A stretch of 7,042 nt of DNA from Desulfovibrio sp. (GTDB lineage Bacteria; Desulfobacterota; Desulfovibrionia; Desulfovibrionales; Desulfovibrionaceae). The stretch is taken from positions 1-7,042 of the forward strand of contig JAAUYW010000145.1 of the NCBI GenBank assembly GCA_014804915.1, written 5' to 3'. Of this stretch, positions 1-6,087 are shown piece after piece. A model generated the notes under the pieces. That model saw only the letters and a list, made by a program, of their open reading frames with translations, was not told the origin of the DNA and made no database searches. How positions within the stretch are numbered: the first letter of the stretch is position 1; every line of letters starts with the position of its first letter. Made by a program: the position numbers and the translations under genes.

Positions 1-151
1 GCTCCTGTTCGAAAACCTTGATATTGGCCGGGCTTGCGAGCATCGCCAGACCCTGGGGCAAAAGGTAATTGCGCCCATACCCTGGCTTGACTGTAACCAC
101 ATCGCCCAAAACGCCAAGATTTTCCACATCAGCGCGTAAAATGACTTTCAT
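1..151 (-). CDS. rplI: 50S ribosomal protein L9, N-terminal part (runs off left edge)
   Basis: L9 binds 23S rRNA at the base of the L1 stalk and helps keep the reading frame during translation. The 50 visible codons begin [13 protein letters not shown] and continue through [19 protein letters not shown], the highly conserved N-terminal RNA-binding domain of L9. The long connecting helix and C-terminal domain lie outside the window. The ATG at 149-151 is preceded on the minus strand by AGGGAGGAA, a strong ribosome binding site. The gene lies 24 bases downstream of rpsR and is almost certainly cotranscribed with rpsF and rpsR. The identification is secure; only the missing 3' part limits it. 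Confidence 0.96.
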   Translation of the reverse strand, partial: MKVILRADVENLGVLGDVVTVKPGYGRNYLLPQGLAMLASPANIKVFEQE

Positions 152-175
152 AAAGTTCCTCCCTGGAAGACGCCG

Positions 176-439
176 CTAGATCGCGCTCTTTTTACGCACT
201 GTTGAATCATGCGTGGCAGTATAAATCAGCAATGCCATCTGACGCGCGCGCTTTATTTCCCGGGTAAGCTTACGCTGGTGGCGCGCGCATACACCCGTGA
301 TGCGCCTCGCGATAATCTTGCCGCGCTCTGTAACAAAATCTTTCAGAACCTCGGGATTCTTGTAGCTCAACGGAGTGTCAGGATCAGCGCAAAAACGGCA
401 AAACTTGCGCCTGGGTGCGAATTTCTTTCTGAGCGCCAT
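176..439 (-). CDS. rpsR: 30S ribosomal protein S18 (zinc-binding type)
   Basis: S18 sits on the platform of the small subunit and assembles as a heterodimer with S6. The 87-residue product carries the family core, including [20 protein letters not shown] and [18 protein letters not shown]. Four possible zinc ligands are visible, C14, C17, C51 and H54 (pattern CxxC...CxxH), so this is the 'C+' form of S18; many bacteria have lost these residues. The basic ends fit rRNA contact. The ATG overlaps the rpsF stop by one base (TAATG), and its ribosome binding site AAGGAGGAGG lies inside the last rpsF codons with 7 bases of spacing. Translation is therefore probably coupled, matching the one-to-one S6:S18 complex. 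Confidence 0.97.
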   Translation of the reverse strand: MALRKKFAPRRKFCRFCADPDTPLSYKNPEVLKDFVTERGKIIARRITGVCARHQRKLTREIKRARQMALLIYTATHDSTVRKKSAI

Positions 440-759
440 TACGCAGCCTCCTCCTTCTTGTCACTGTCTTCGTCTTCATCCAGACGCACTGTCAGGAACT
501 TGAAAATTCCTTCAGTAATGCGCAGGTTACGCTCCAGTTCGGCCACAAGCGCGGAGGGCCCCTCATATACAACAAGCACGTAATATCCGCGCATCTGCTT
601 TCTGACCGGATAGGCGAGATCGCGCATGCCCCATTGATCAATCTTCTCTATTTTTCCACCCTCACGCTCAATAATGGCCACGATGTTTTTGAGCATGCCT
701 TCGCGGTTATCCGCCGAAAGCTCGGGCGAGAAAAGAAGCAGGGTCTCAAATTGACGCAT
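439..759 (-). CDS. rpsF: 30S ribosomal protein S6
   Basis: S6 is a small-subunit platform protein that binds 16S rRNA together with S18. The 106-residue product has the typical start ([15 protein letters not shown]), the central [19 protein letters not shown] segment and [15 protein letters not shown] near the end. Residues from about 93 onward form a charged acidic/basic tail ([13 protein letters not shown]), a common variable feature of S6. The ATG at 757-759 follows GAGGAGAATCT, a good ribosome binding site. It is the first gene of the rpsF-rpsR-rplI operon. In several bacteria S6:S18 represses this operon by binding the rpsF leader, and a hairpin is present here just upstream. Confidence 0.97.
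   Translation of the reverse strand: MRQFETLLLFSPELSADNREGMLKNIVAIIEREGGKIEKIDQWGMRDLAYPVRKQMRGYYVLVVYEGPSALVAELERNLRITEGIFKFLTVRLDEDEDSDKKEEAA
447..456 (-). promoter_or_regulatory. Ribosome binding site of rpsR inside the rpsF 3' end
   Basis: The minus strand reads AAGGAGGAGG here, 7 bases before the rpsR ATG. The same bases encode part of the Lys-Lys-Glu-Glu tail of S6, so the S6 C-terminus doubles as the S18 translation signal. Together with the TAATG overlap this supports translational coupling. Confidence 0.8.
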
Positions 760-773
760 AGATTCTCCTCATG

Positions 774-808
774 GTTTGTGCAGCCCGTATCTTCACGAGC
801 AAGGAAAC
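774..808 (-). promoter_or_regulatory. Hairpin in rpsF leader, possible S6:S18 autoregulatory element
   Basis: Between the predicted transcription start (about 807) and the rpsF ribosome binding site, the RNA can fold as GUUU (808-805) with AAAC (777-774) and, inside that, GCUCGU (800-795) with ACGGGC (788-783), closing a GAAGAU loop. The two stems are separated by an asymmetric internal loop (CCUU on one side, UGCAC on the other). Known bacterial rpsF leaders bind the S6:S18 complex through a stem and hairpin around an asymmetric bulge with a conserved CCG. I do not find that CCG in the expected place, so the fold is seen but the regulatory role is an inference. Confidence 0.35.
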
Positions 809-813
809 AAAAT

Positions 814-842
814 AGTTTATACCCACCCGTGCCTGCGGTCAA
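814..842 (-). promoter_or_regulatory. Sigma70-type promoter of rpsF-rpsR-rplI
   Basis: The minus strand has TTGACC (842-837) and TAAACT (819-814) separated by exactly 17 bases. The -35 element matches consensus at 5 of 6 positions and the -10 at 4 of 6. The start site would fall near 807, giving a leader of about 48 bases before rpsF. Confidence 0.65.
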
Positions 843-875
843 GCGGTCCTGAATCCCCGAAAAACGTCCCAGAGC

Positions 876-904
876 TTAAGTTATCCGCAAACAGGCCGAA
901 TAAT
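876..904 (+). promoter_or_regulatory. Weak candidate promoter of the NlpC/P60 lipoprotein gene
   Basis: TTAAGT (876-881) and AATAAT (899-904) are separated by 17 bases, directly before the gene at 922. The -10 matches 5 of 6 positions but the -35 only 3 of 6. No better plus-strand pair is visible in the divergent intergenic region. Confidence 0.25.
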
Positions 905-921
905 AAGGCAAAAAGATTTTA

Positions 922-1422
922 ATGACGTGGGCGCATATGTATCCACTTTCGAATTTGTTACTGCTGGCCCTAATGCTGGTCTGCCTGGTTTTACCCGGGT
1001 GCAGCCTGCTTTCGCAAAATACCGCGTCTGCGCCCGCTTCTGTGCGCACCCACAAGATCGTGCGCACAGCCTACAGCCAGATTGGCAAGAAATACCGCAG
1101 CGGCGGGGCATCGCCGCAAAAAGGCTTTGACTGCTCCGGCCTGGTCTGGTGGTCCTATTCCCAACATGGCATAAAAGTGCCCCGCATAACCGCCGATCAG
1201 GCCAGGGCCGGCCGGAAGGTGACAAAAAAAGCCGCGCGACCTGGCGATATTCTGGTTTTTAGCACCAGCCACAGCCCGCGCGGCCTGCATACCGGAATTT
1301 ACGCTGGCAACAGAAAATTCATCCACAGTCCCAGTTCCGGCAAAAACGTGTGTGTGGAAACCCTGGCGGACAACTCCTGGTGGAGCAAAAAGCTTGTCTC
1401 AATCCGCAGGATTGGCAATTAA
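922..1422 (+). CDS. NlpC/P60 family lipoprotein, probable peptidoglycan endopeptidase
   Basis: NlpC/P60 enzymes cut peptide stems of peptidoglycan, typically the gamma-D-glutamyl-diamino acid bond. The 166-residue product starts with a signal peptide (hydrophobic run about residues 11-25) ending in the lipobox LPGC, with C27 as the lipidated residue, so it should be membrane anchored facing the periplasm. The catalytic domain spans about 45-163. C71 in FDCSGLVWW is the nucleophile, H123 in HTGIY the histidine, and H135 in FIHSPSSG the likely third residue. RPGDILVF (106-113) is also typical. The length suits a minimal single-domain Spr-type enzyme without an extra wall-binding domain. The ATG at 922 has only a weak upstream AAGG at 905-908; an alternative ATG lies at 937 and would still leave a full signal peptide. 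The natural substrate cannot be told from sequence. Confidence 0.9.
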   Translation: MTWAHMYPLSNLLLLALMLVCLVLPGCSLLSQNTASAPASVRTHKIVRTAYSQIGKKYRSGGASPQKGFDCSGLVWWSYSQHGIKVPRITADQARAGRKVTKKAARPGDILVFSTSHSPRGLHTGIYAGNRKFIHSPSSGKNVCVETLADNSWWSKKLVSIRRIGN

Positions 1423-1454
1423 CAGGCTGCCAGACTCTGACTGAATTGGCCAGA

Positions 1455-2225
1455 CTACCCCTTTTTTGCCATTTCGACTGCGGAACGAAACAGGTCAAGA
1501 GGAATAGCGCCGCGCACAACCAGATTATTGACCAGAAAATAGGGCGTGCCTTCCACTCCCAGCTTCTGGCCATCCTCCTGGTCCTGTGCCAGAATCTCAC
1601 GTACCCGCTTGCCCTGAAGGTCTTTCTGCAGTTTTTTCATATCAAGTCCAAGACCTTGCGCAGTCTTTTTGATAAAAGGCTCGCCTTCGGCCAGCAGCTG
1701 GTCGCGATTATCGTACATGGCCTTGTAAAATTCCCAGGCTTTTGGCTCGCTCTGCAATGCTATTGCGACAAAATAAGCAGATGCGACGCCGCCTGGGCCC
1801 TTTTCATCCAGGGGCAGATGCTTGAACACAAAGGCAACATCATCGCCATATTCCTTGCGCAGTTCCTCCACATTTTTTGCAGCCTGGGCGCAGTAATGGC
1901 AAGAAAAATCGGAAAAGGCGACTACCTTGACCCTGGCATCCGGATTGCCAAGCACCGGCCTTTCTTCAAGGCGCACTTTCTTGGGCTTTTTCTGGTCTTC
2001 CTGCCACTGGGCTTCAAGATTATGCTTGCGCCGCAAATTCGCGCCCTCCTGTGCGATTTCAAGCACCTGCTCGCTATTGCGGCGAAGCACCTCGAGCACC
2101 AGATCAGGGCGCTCCTGCAAAAGTTTCTGTACTGCGGCTTCCAGCTCGCCCTGGGAAACCGTGGCAGCCTGACTCCAGAGAGGAATCAGCAGGCAAAAAA
2201 CAAGCATACTCAGAACTTTCTTCAT
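1455..2225 (-). CDS. Secreted DsbA-family thiol-disulfide oxidoreductase (Com1/ScsC-like)
   Basis: The 256-residue protein has a clear signal peptide, MKKVLSMLVFCLLIPLWSQA, with cleavage likely after residue 20, so it acts in the periplasm. Residues about 25-80 form a charged helical region (GELEAAVQKLLQERPDLVL and onward) like the N-terminal extension of Com1 and ScsC proteins, where it can drive oligomerisation. The thioredoxin-fold DsbA domain follows from about residue 90: KVVAFSDFSCHYC holds the CxxC active site (C109, C112) and VEGTPYF holds the cis-proline loop (P228). Such proteins oxidise or isomerise disulfides in exported proteins. The ATG at 2225 was chosen over an in-frame ATG at 2300 because it starts the signal peptide and follows AGGGG; the longer form would bury the signal peptide behind 25 basic residues. 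The gene is convergent with the NlpC/P60 gene and divergent from parA. No DsbB or DsbD partner is in the window. Confidence 0.88.
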   Translation of the reverse strand: MKKVLSMLVFCLLIPLWSQAATVSQGELEAAVQKLLQERPDLVLEVLRRNSEQVLEIAQEGANLRRKHNLEAQWQEDQKKPKKVRLEERPVLGNPDARVKVVAFSDFSCHYCAQAAKNVEELRKEYGDDVAFVFKHLPLDEKGPGGVASAYFVAIALQSEPKAWEFYKAMYDNRDQLLAEGEPFIKKTAQGLGLDMKKLQKDLQGKRVREILAQDQEDGQKLGVEGTPYFLVNNLVVRGAIPLDLFRSAVEMAKKG

Positions 2226-2240
2226 GTTGGCCCCTGTTTT

Positions 2241-2253
2241 TAGAAATTTTCTA
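2241..2253. repeat. 13-base perfect palindrome over the -10 of the DsbA-family gene
   Basis: TAGAAA and TTTCTA flank a single central T, giving 6-base arms with perfect dyad symmetry. The site covers the predicted -10 element, where a dimeric regulator would block transcription. It matches no operator I know and is AT-rich, so chance is possible. Confidence 0.35.
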
Positions 2254-2276
2254 CACGCATGAGAGCGCATTTTCAA
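2248..2276 (-). promoter_or_regulatory. Candidate promoter of the DsbA-family gene
   Basis: The minus strand has TTGAAA (2276-2271) and TAGAAA (2253-2248) with a 17-base spacer; matches to consensus are 5 of 6 and 4 of 6. The -10 element is one arm of a 13-base palindrome. The start site would lie about 15 bases before the chosen ATG at 2225, which leaves room for the AGGGG ribosome binding site and argues against the upstream ATG at 2300. Confidence 0.45.
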
Positions 2277-2283
2277 CGCTTTC

Positions 2284-2313
2284 TTGACGAAAAGCAGCAT
2301 GTTTTTTTATTAT
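2284..2313 (+). promoter_or_regulatory. Candidate promoter of parA-parB
   Basis: TTGACG (2284-2289) and TATTAT (2308-2313) are separated by 18 bases, each matching 5 of 6 consensus positions. Transcription would begin near 2320, about 35 bases before parA. The -35 lies only 7 bases from the -35 of the divergent DsbA-family promoter candidate. Confidence 0.55.
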
Positions 2314-2354
2314 CAAAGCTGGCGGCAGTATGTAACTGGCGCGCTGGAGGCTAA

Positions 2355-3170
<816 letters not shown>

Positions 3171-3272
3171 ATGCGCGCCAGGTTTCCGCCAATAAATGGG
3201 CATGAGGGCTGAATTGTCAACAGCGCGCAAGCCAACGCGCCAACACGAAAGCTGTTCAAAGGAGTTAGCCAG

Positions 3273-4208
3273 ATGGCGTTAAATCACCGCGGGCTTGGAC
3301 GGGGCATTCAGGCGCTGTTCGAGAGCGGAACTGAAATTGGCCAGCAGGCGCCAGGAGGCGAGCCATCGCCCCTGAAATCCGTTCCTCTTGATACCATCAT
3401 CCCCAACCCGGATCAGCCCAGAAAAAGCTTTGACTCTGCCAGCCTGCAGGAGCTTGCGGATTCCATTGCCAATCACGGCATTCTCCAGCCCCTTCTCGTG
3501 CGCCCAGGCGCAAGCGAAGGAATGTGGCAGCTCCTTGCCGGCGAAAGACGACTGCGCGCCGCAAAGCTGGCTGGCCTGCGCGAAGCGCCAGTGCTGGTGC
3601 GCGAGCTTTCCGACACCGAGGCCCTGATTGTTACGCTCCTTGAAAATCTCCAGCGCGAAGATCTCAACGCCATTGATGAGGCTCTGGGGCTGAATGCGCT
3701 GAAAGAAGCCATGAATGCCAGCGTTGAAGAACTGGCGGCCACGCTTGGCCAGCCGCGAAGCACCATCTCCAATTCCCTGCGCCTGCTCACATTGCCTGAG
3801 CAGGTTCAAAACGATGTGATTGAAAAGCGGCTCACTGCAAGCCATGCCAAAGCCCTGGCAGGCATTGGCTCCACGGACGCAGTCATGGAATTGCGTAACC
3901 GCATCCTGGCGGAAAATCTGACAACGCGCCAAACGCTTGATGCAGCCGCATTCTGGAGCGAACACGGCAGATTTGTCTGGCAGCGCGAAAATGCGCAGCC
4001 GCAAAATCAGGCAGGCAAAAGGCAGGCAGCCGCGCCCTCGCCAGAATTGCAAAAACTGGGCAGCGCGCTCGCAAGCAACCTGCAATGCCGGGCCAAAATC
4101 AGCGGCAATGAAAACAAGGGCAAAATCAGCCTGAGCTATGACTCCAGCGAGCAGCTCCAGGCGCTGCTTGCAAGGCTGGGTATCGCCGAATCAACAAATG
4201 ATGCGTAA
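3273..4208 (+). CDS. parB: Chromosome partitioning protein ParB (Spo0J family)
   Basis: ParB binds parS sites, loads as a CTP-dependent clamp, spreads along DNA and stimulates ParA. The 311-residue product begins with the GLGRG motif (7-11), the usual ParA-contacting N-terminus. The CTP-binding domain carries PNPDQPRKSFD (44-54), GERRLRAAKLAGL (90-102) and ENLQREDLNAIDEA (124-137). The helix-turn-helix domain includes SVEELAATLGQPRSTISN (150-167) followed by LRLLTLP. The C-terminal part (about 255-311) would be the dimerisation domain after a Gln/Ala-rich linker. Two spots differ from the common consensus as I know it: LNA where LNP is usual (residue 133), and TASHAKAL where GHA is usual (residue 190). 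AAAGGAG precedes the ATG. I see no GTTTCAC/GTGAAAC-type parS site in the window. Confidence 0.94.
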   Translation: MALNHRGLGRGIQALFESGTEIGQQAPGGEPSPLKSVPLDTIIPNPDQPRKSFDSASLQELADSIANHGILQPLLVRPGASEGMWQLLAGERRLRAAKLAGLREAPVLVRELSDTEALIVTLLENLQREDLNAIDEALGLNALKEAMNASVEELAATLGQPRSTISNSLRLLTLPEQVQNDVIEKRLTASHAKALAGIGSTDAVMELRNRILAENLTTRQTLDAAAFWSEHGRFVWQRENAQPQNQAGKRQAAAPSPELQKLGSALASNLQCRAKISGNENKGKISLSYDSSEQLQALLARLGIAESTNDA

Positions 4209-4313
4209 GCAGCCTCGCTTCTTCCCGCCGAAAATTCCGCAAAATCCCGGAGCATCCCAGCAAAGCGCCTGAAGCCATTTTCCCAAAGAGCCTAACAAGC
4301 TGCCGCAACCAGG

Positions 4314-4982
4314 CTAACAGTCCTGGCCAGGATGCGCCGCCTGCCATGCCGCATAGGCCAGTTGCGGAAATGTCCTCCCCTTCAGGCTGGCTTTCAGCTT
4401 TGCCAGAAATTGCGCGTACTCCGCTCCGCCGCATTTGTCTTTCGGCGCGTCCAGGCCGGTCAGCTCATGGATTCGCGGCTCTGATATCCTGTCTATTGCC
4501 ATAAATTGCGCGGGTCTGGCCCAGAACAGGGCTATGGAAAGATTGCCCAGGGCATTGCCGCGCACGGCTTTCGCGTTGTCATAGGCTTCAGCAAATTCGG
4601 GCGTTTGCGGCCCTGTCAGGCAGGCATGGTAAAGCGCCCACATTTGCGCGTCCCCATCAAATATGGATCTGCGCGGATCTACAAACGGGATGCCGTGATA
4701 GCAGGCTGGCACCTGTTCGGAAACGCCGAACTCCCGCGCCAGCAATTCCGCGATCCTGGCGCGATGCTCGTCAGTCTGGCCGCGATTGAAAGTCGCCATC
4801 ACAGAGAATGGATCCAGTCTCGGGCCGCGCTCATGCCAATGTTCCGCATTGCCAAAATGAAAGTAATCAAAAAAATTGTTGCCTTGCGCCAGGGACCTAA
4901 TTTTTTCGAATAGCGCTTCAGGAGTAAATCTGCCCAGATTATCCGCCAGCTCGCCATAAAAATTGCTCCAGTCAGGTCTCAT
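4314..4982 (-). CDS. Hypothetical protein resembling the N-terminal region of McrB-type AAA+ GTPases
   Basis: I do not know a named protein for this 222-residue product. Its motifs resemble the region that precedes the AAA+ GTPase domain in a group of McrB-type restriction proteins: DPFSVMATFNRGQTDEHR (57-74), GIPFVDPRRS (97-106), LSIALFWARPAQFMAID (148-164) and TFPQLAYAAW (204-213). In the long proteins the last motif leads into the Walker A segment; here the protein stops 9 residues later. There is no Walker A, nuclease motif, signal peptide or membrane segment, so it is probably cytoplasmic. The ATG directly abuts the cheV TAA in the same frame, and a purine-rich AAGGAGGAGGG lies about 10 bases before it. 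Base composition looks like the neighbours, with no sign of recent transfer. It could be an orphaned defence-gene fragment, a free-standing recognition domain, or a domain recruited to signalling. The ORF is well supported; the family link is from memory. Confidence 0.7.
   Translation of the reverse strand: MRPDWSNFYGELADNLGRFTPEALFEKIRSLAQGNNFFDYFHFGNAEHWHERGPRLDPFSVMATFNRGQTDEHRARIAELLAREFGVSEQVPACYHGIPFVDPRRSIFDGDAQMWALYHACLTGPQTPEFAEAYDNAKAVRGNALGNLSIALFWARPAQFMAIDRISEPRIHELTGLDAPKDKCGGAEYAQFLAKLKASLKGRTFPQLAYAAWQAAHPGQDC
4321..4332. repeat. 12-base perfect palindrome TCCTGGCCAGGA
   Basis: A 6-base-arm palindrome without a loop lies over the last codons of the McrB-N-like gene (positions 4321-4332). 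It has no adjacent T-run, so it is not a terminator. It is probably incidental to coding. Confidence 0.3.
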
Positions 4983-6011
4983 TTACTGCCTGCCCTCCTC
5001 CTTTTGCGCCAGGCCGCGCGCGCGAATCAATTCCGCAGCGCGCTTGGCCAATGTGCCAACCTGCGGCTTTGAAATCTGCCCGTCCGCGCCGACGCTTTCG
5101 CCGCGATGCCGCAATTTGTCCGTAATCAGGGAGGAAAAAAGCAGCACAGGCAGCTGTTTGAGCAAGGGATCATTCTTGATGCGGCTGGTCAAATTCAGGC
5201 CATCCATATAAGGCATTTCTATATCGGAAACCACCACCTGCACAAAATCGCTCAAGTCCCTGCCCTCTTCTTCAACCCGCTTTTTAAAAGAAGTAAGGCA
5301 GTCCCAGGCTTCCTTGCCATTGGTTGTAACAATCACCTTGAAACCCGCCTTTTCAAGCAAATCGCGCTGCATTTCGCGCACCAGGGCAGAATCATCCGCG
5401 ACAAGAGCCCGAAAACCGGTTGAATCATCCCAGTCCTCACCCAGGTCATCCAGGCGCAAGCCCAGTTTGGGATTGAGCTGCGCCACCACTTTCTCCAGAT
5501 CAAGCAGGAATACAATCCGGCCCTCAAGCTTTACAACGCCGACAATGGTATTGCTAGAAACAGAGGCCATGTAGGCATTCGGCTGCTCCACCTGTTCCCA
5601 GCTGATGCGATGAATCCGGTTCACGCCTGAAACCATGAAAGCTGTTGTCACATTATTGAATTCCGTAACTATGGTCTTGGGCTCCTCTCCTGTTTCGATA
5701 TGGGATTTGCCAAGCCAAAGCGCGAGATCCACAAGCGGAATAATGCGCGAACGCAAATTGAACGCGCCCAGCACGCTCTCATGCTGCACTTCCGGCAGCT
5801 CCGTCACTTTTGGCATCCGGATTATTTCCAGAACTTTCGCGACATTCACTCCATAATAGCCGCGATAGTGTTTCGCATCCTTTTCGCCAACCACTTCAGC
5901 AGTGAGACCCTCAAGAGTTGGCTGGCCAGGCAATATGGATTCATCCAGATAAAATTCCACCACTTCCAGCTCATTGGTGCCGGCCTCAAGCAGAATATTG
6001 GTTTGAGCCAT
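4983..6011 (-). CDS. cheV: Chemotaxis coupling protein CheV (CheW domain + response regulator receiver)
   Basis: CheV couples chemoreceptors to the CheA kinase like CheW, and its receiver domain can be phosphorylated by CheA, giving adaptation or a phosphate sink. The 342-residue product has a CheW domain at about 14-180, with YRGYYGVNVAKVLEIIRMP, LGAFNLRSRIIPLVDLALWL and IVGVVKLEGRIVFLLDLEK. The receiver spans about 200-330: acidic pocket D206-D207, phosphoacceptor D263 in VVSDIEMPYMDG, S293 or S294 in LFSSLI, and K315 in ISKP. All key receiver residues are present, so it should be active. Residues about 24-48, between the first strand and YRGYYG, look longer than in CheV proteins I recall. 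GGAGGT precedes the ATG. It lies 76 bases after ispH, probably in the same transcript, and its stop abuts the next gene. No cheA, cheW or receptor gene is in the window. Confidence 0.95.
   Translation of the reverse strand: MAQTNILLEAGTNELEVVEFYLDESILPGQPTLEGLTAEVVGEKDAKHYRGYYGVNVAKVLEIIRMPKVTELPEVQHESVLGAFNLRSRIIPLVDLALWLGKSHIETGEEPKTIVTEFNNVTTAFMVSGVNRIHRISWEQVEQPNAYMASVSSNTIVGVVKLEGRIVFLLDLEKVVAQLNPKLGLRLDDLGEDWDDSTGFRALVADDSALVREMQRDLLEKAGFKVIVTTNGKEAWDCLTSFKKRVEEEGRDLSDFVQVVVSDIEMPYMDGLNLTSRIKNDPLLKQLPVLLFSSLITDKLRHRGESVGADGQISKPQVGTLAKRAAELIRARGLAQKEEGRQ
4993..5003 (-). promoter_or_regulatory. Ribosome binding site for the McrB-N-like gene inside the cheV 3' end
   Basis: AAGGAGGAGGG on the minus strand lies 10 bases before the ATG at 4982 and encodes part of the CheV tail QKEEGRQ. 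Its presence suggests that the downstream gene is initiated on its own rather than only by readthrough, although the spacing is slightly long. Confidence 0.55.
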
Positions 6012-6056
6012 ATTACCTCCAGTCTCTCTCTTTCAACAACTGCGCCTCTATCTTTA

Positions 6057-6079
6057 CTTGCAAAGCGGCCTCTTGCAAA
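6057..6079 (-). repeat. Two TTTGCAAG direct repeats in the ispH-cheV gap
   Basis: CTTGCAAA on the plus strand (6057-6064 and 6072-6079) occurs twice with a 15-base period; each copy contains the self-complementary TTGCAA. The two copies could also pair as a weak 6-7 bp hairpin, but no T-run follows, so it is not a standard terminator. The site sits 46 bases upstream of the cheV ATG and could be a regulatory site or chance. Confidence 0.35.
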
Positions 6080-6087
6080 CAATTTAT

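Noticed and set aside
1400..1414. CAATCC-GCA-GGATTG hairpin near the end of the NlpC/P60 gene, considered as a terminator
   Set aside because: It lies within the coding region, the loop is only 3 bases, and no T-run follows directly on the plus strand. On the minus strand a T-run begins only about 8 bases later. The evidence is too weak to call a terminator.
1429..1456. GCCAGACT direct repeat (1429-1436 and 1449-1456) between the convergent genes
   Set aside because: It is only 8 bases, has two copies, and shows no symmetry or link to a mobile element end; it is likely chance.
1350..2243. Open frame of 297 codons on the plus strand opposite the DsbA-family gene
   Set aside because: It lies antisense to a gene with a clear signal peptide, CxxC site and cis-proline, shows no recognisable motif, and begins inside the NlpC/P60 gene. 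It is a codon-bias shadow.
2226..2300. 25-codon N-terminal extension of the DsbA-family gene from an ATG at 2300
   Set aside because: It would place a basic segment before the signal peptide, and the candidate promoter puts the transcript start downstream of it; AGGGG precedes the ATG at 2225 instead.
3219..3256. AACAGC...GCTGTT inverted repeat between parA and parB
   Set aside because: It has six-base arms with a 26-base loop, does not match the parS consensus and has no T-run; it is not convincing as an operator or terminator.
3279..4085. Open frame of 268 codons on the minus strand opposite parB
   Set aside because: It is fully antisense to a well-supported parB, with no ribosome binding site or family motif noticed.
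6012..6087. Sigma28- or sigma54-type promoter before cheV
   Set aside because: TAAA and GCCG-like bits occur but not at the required spacing, and no GG/GC pair with sigma54 spacing was found.
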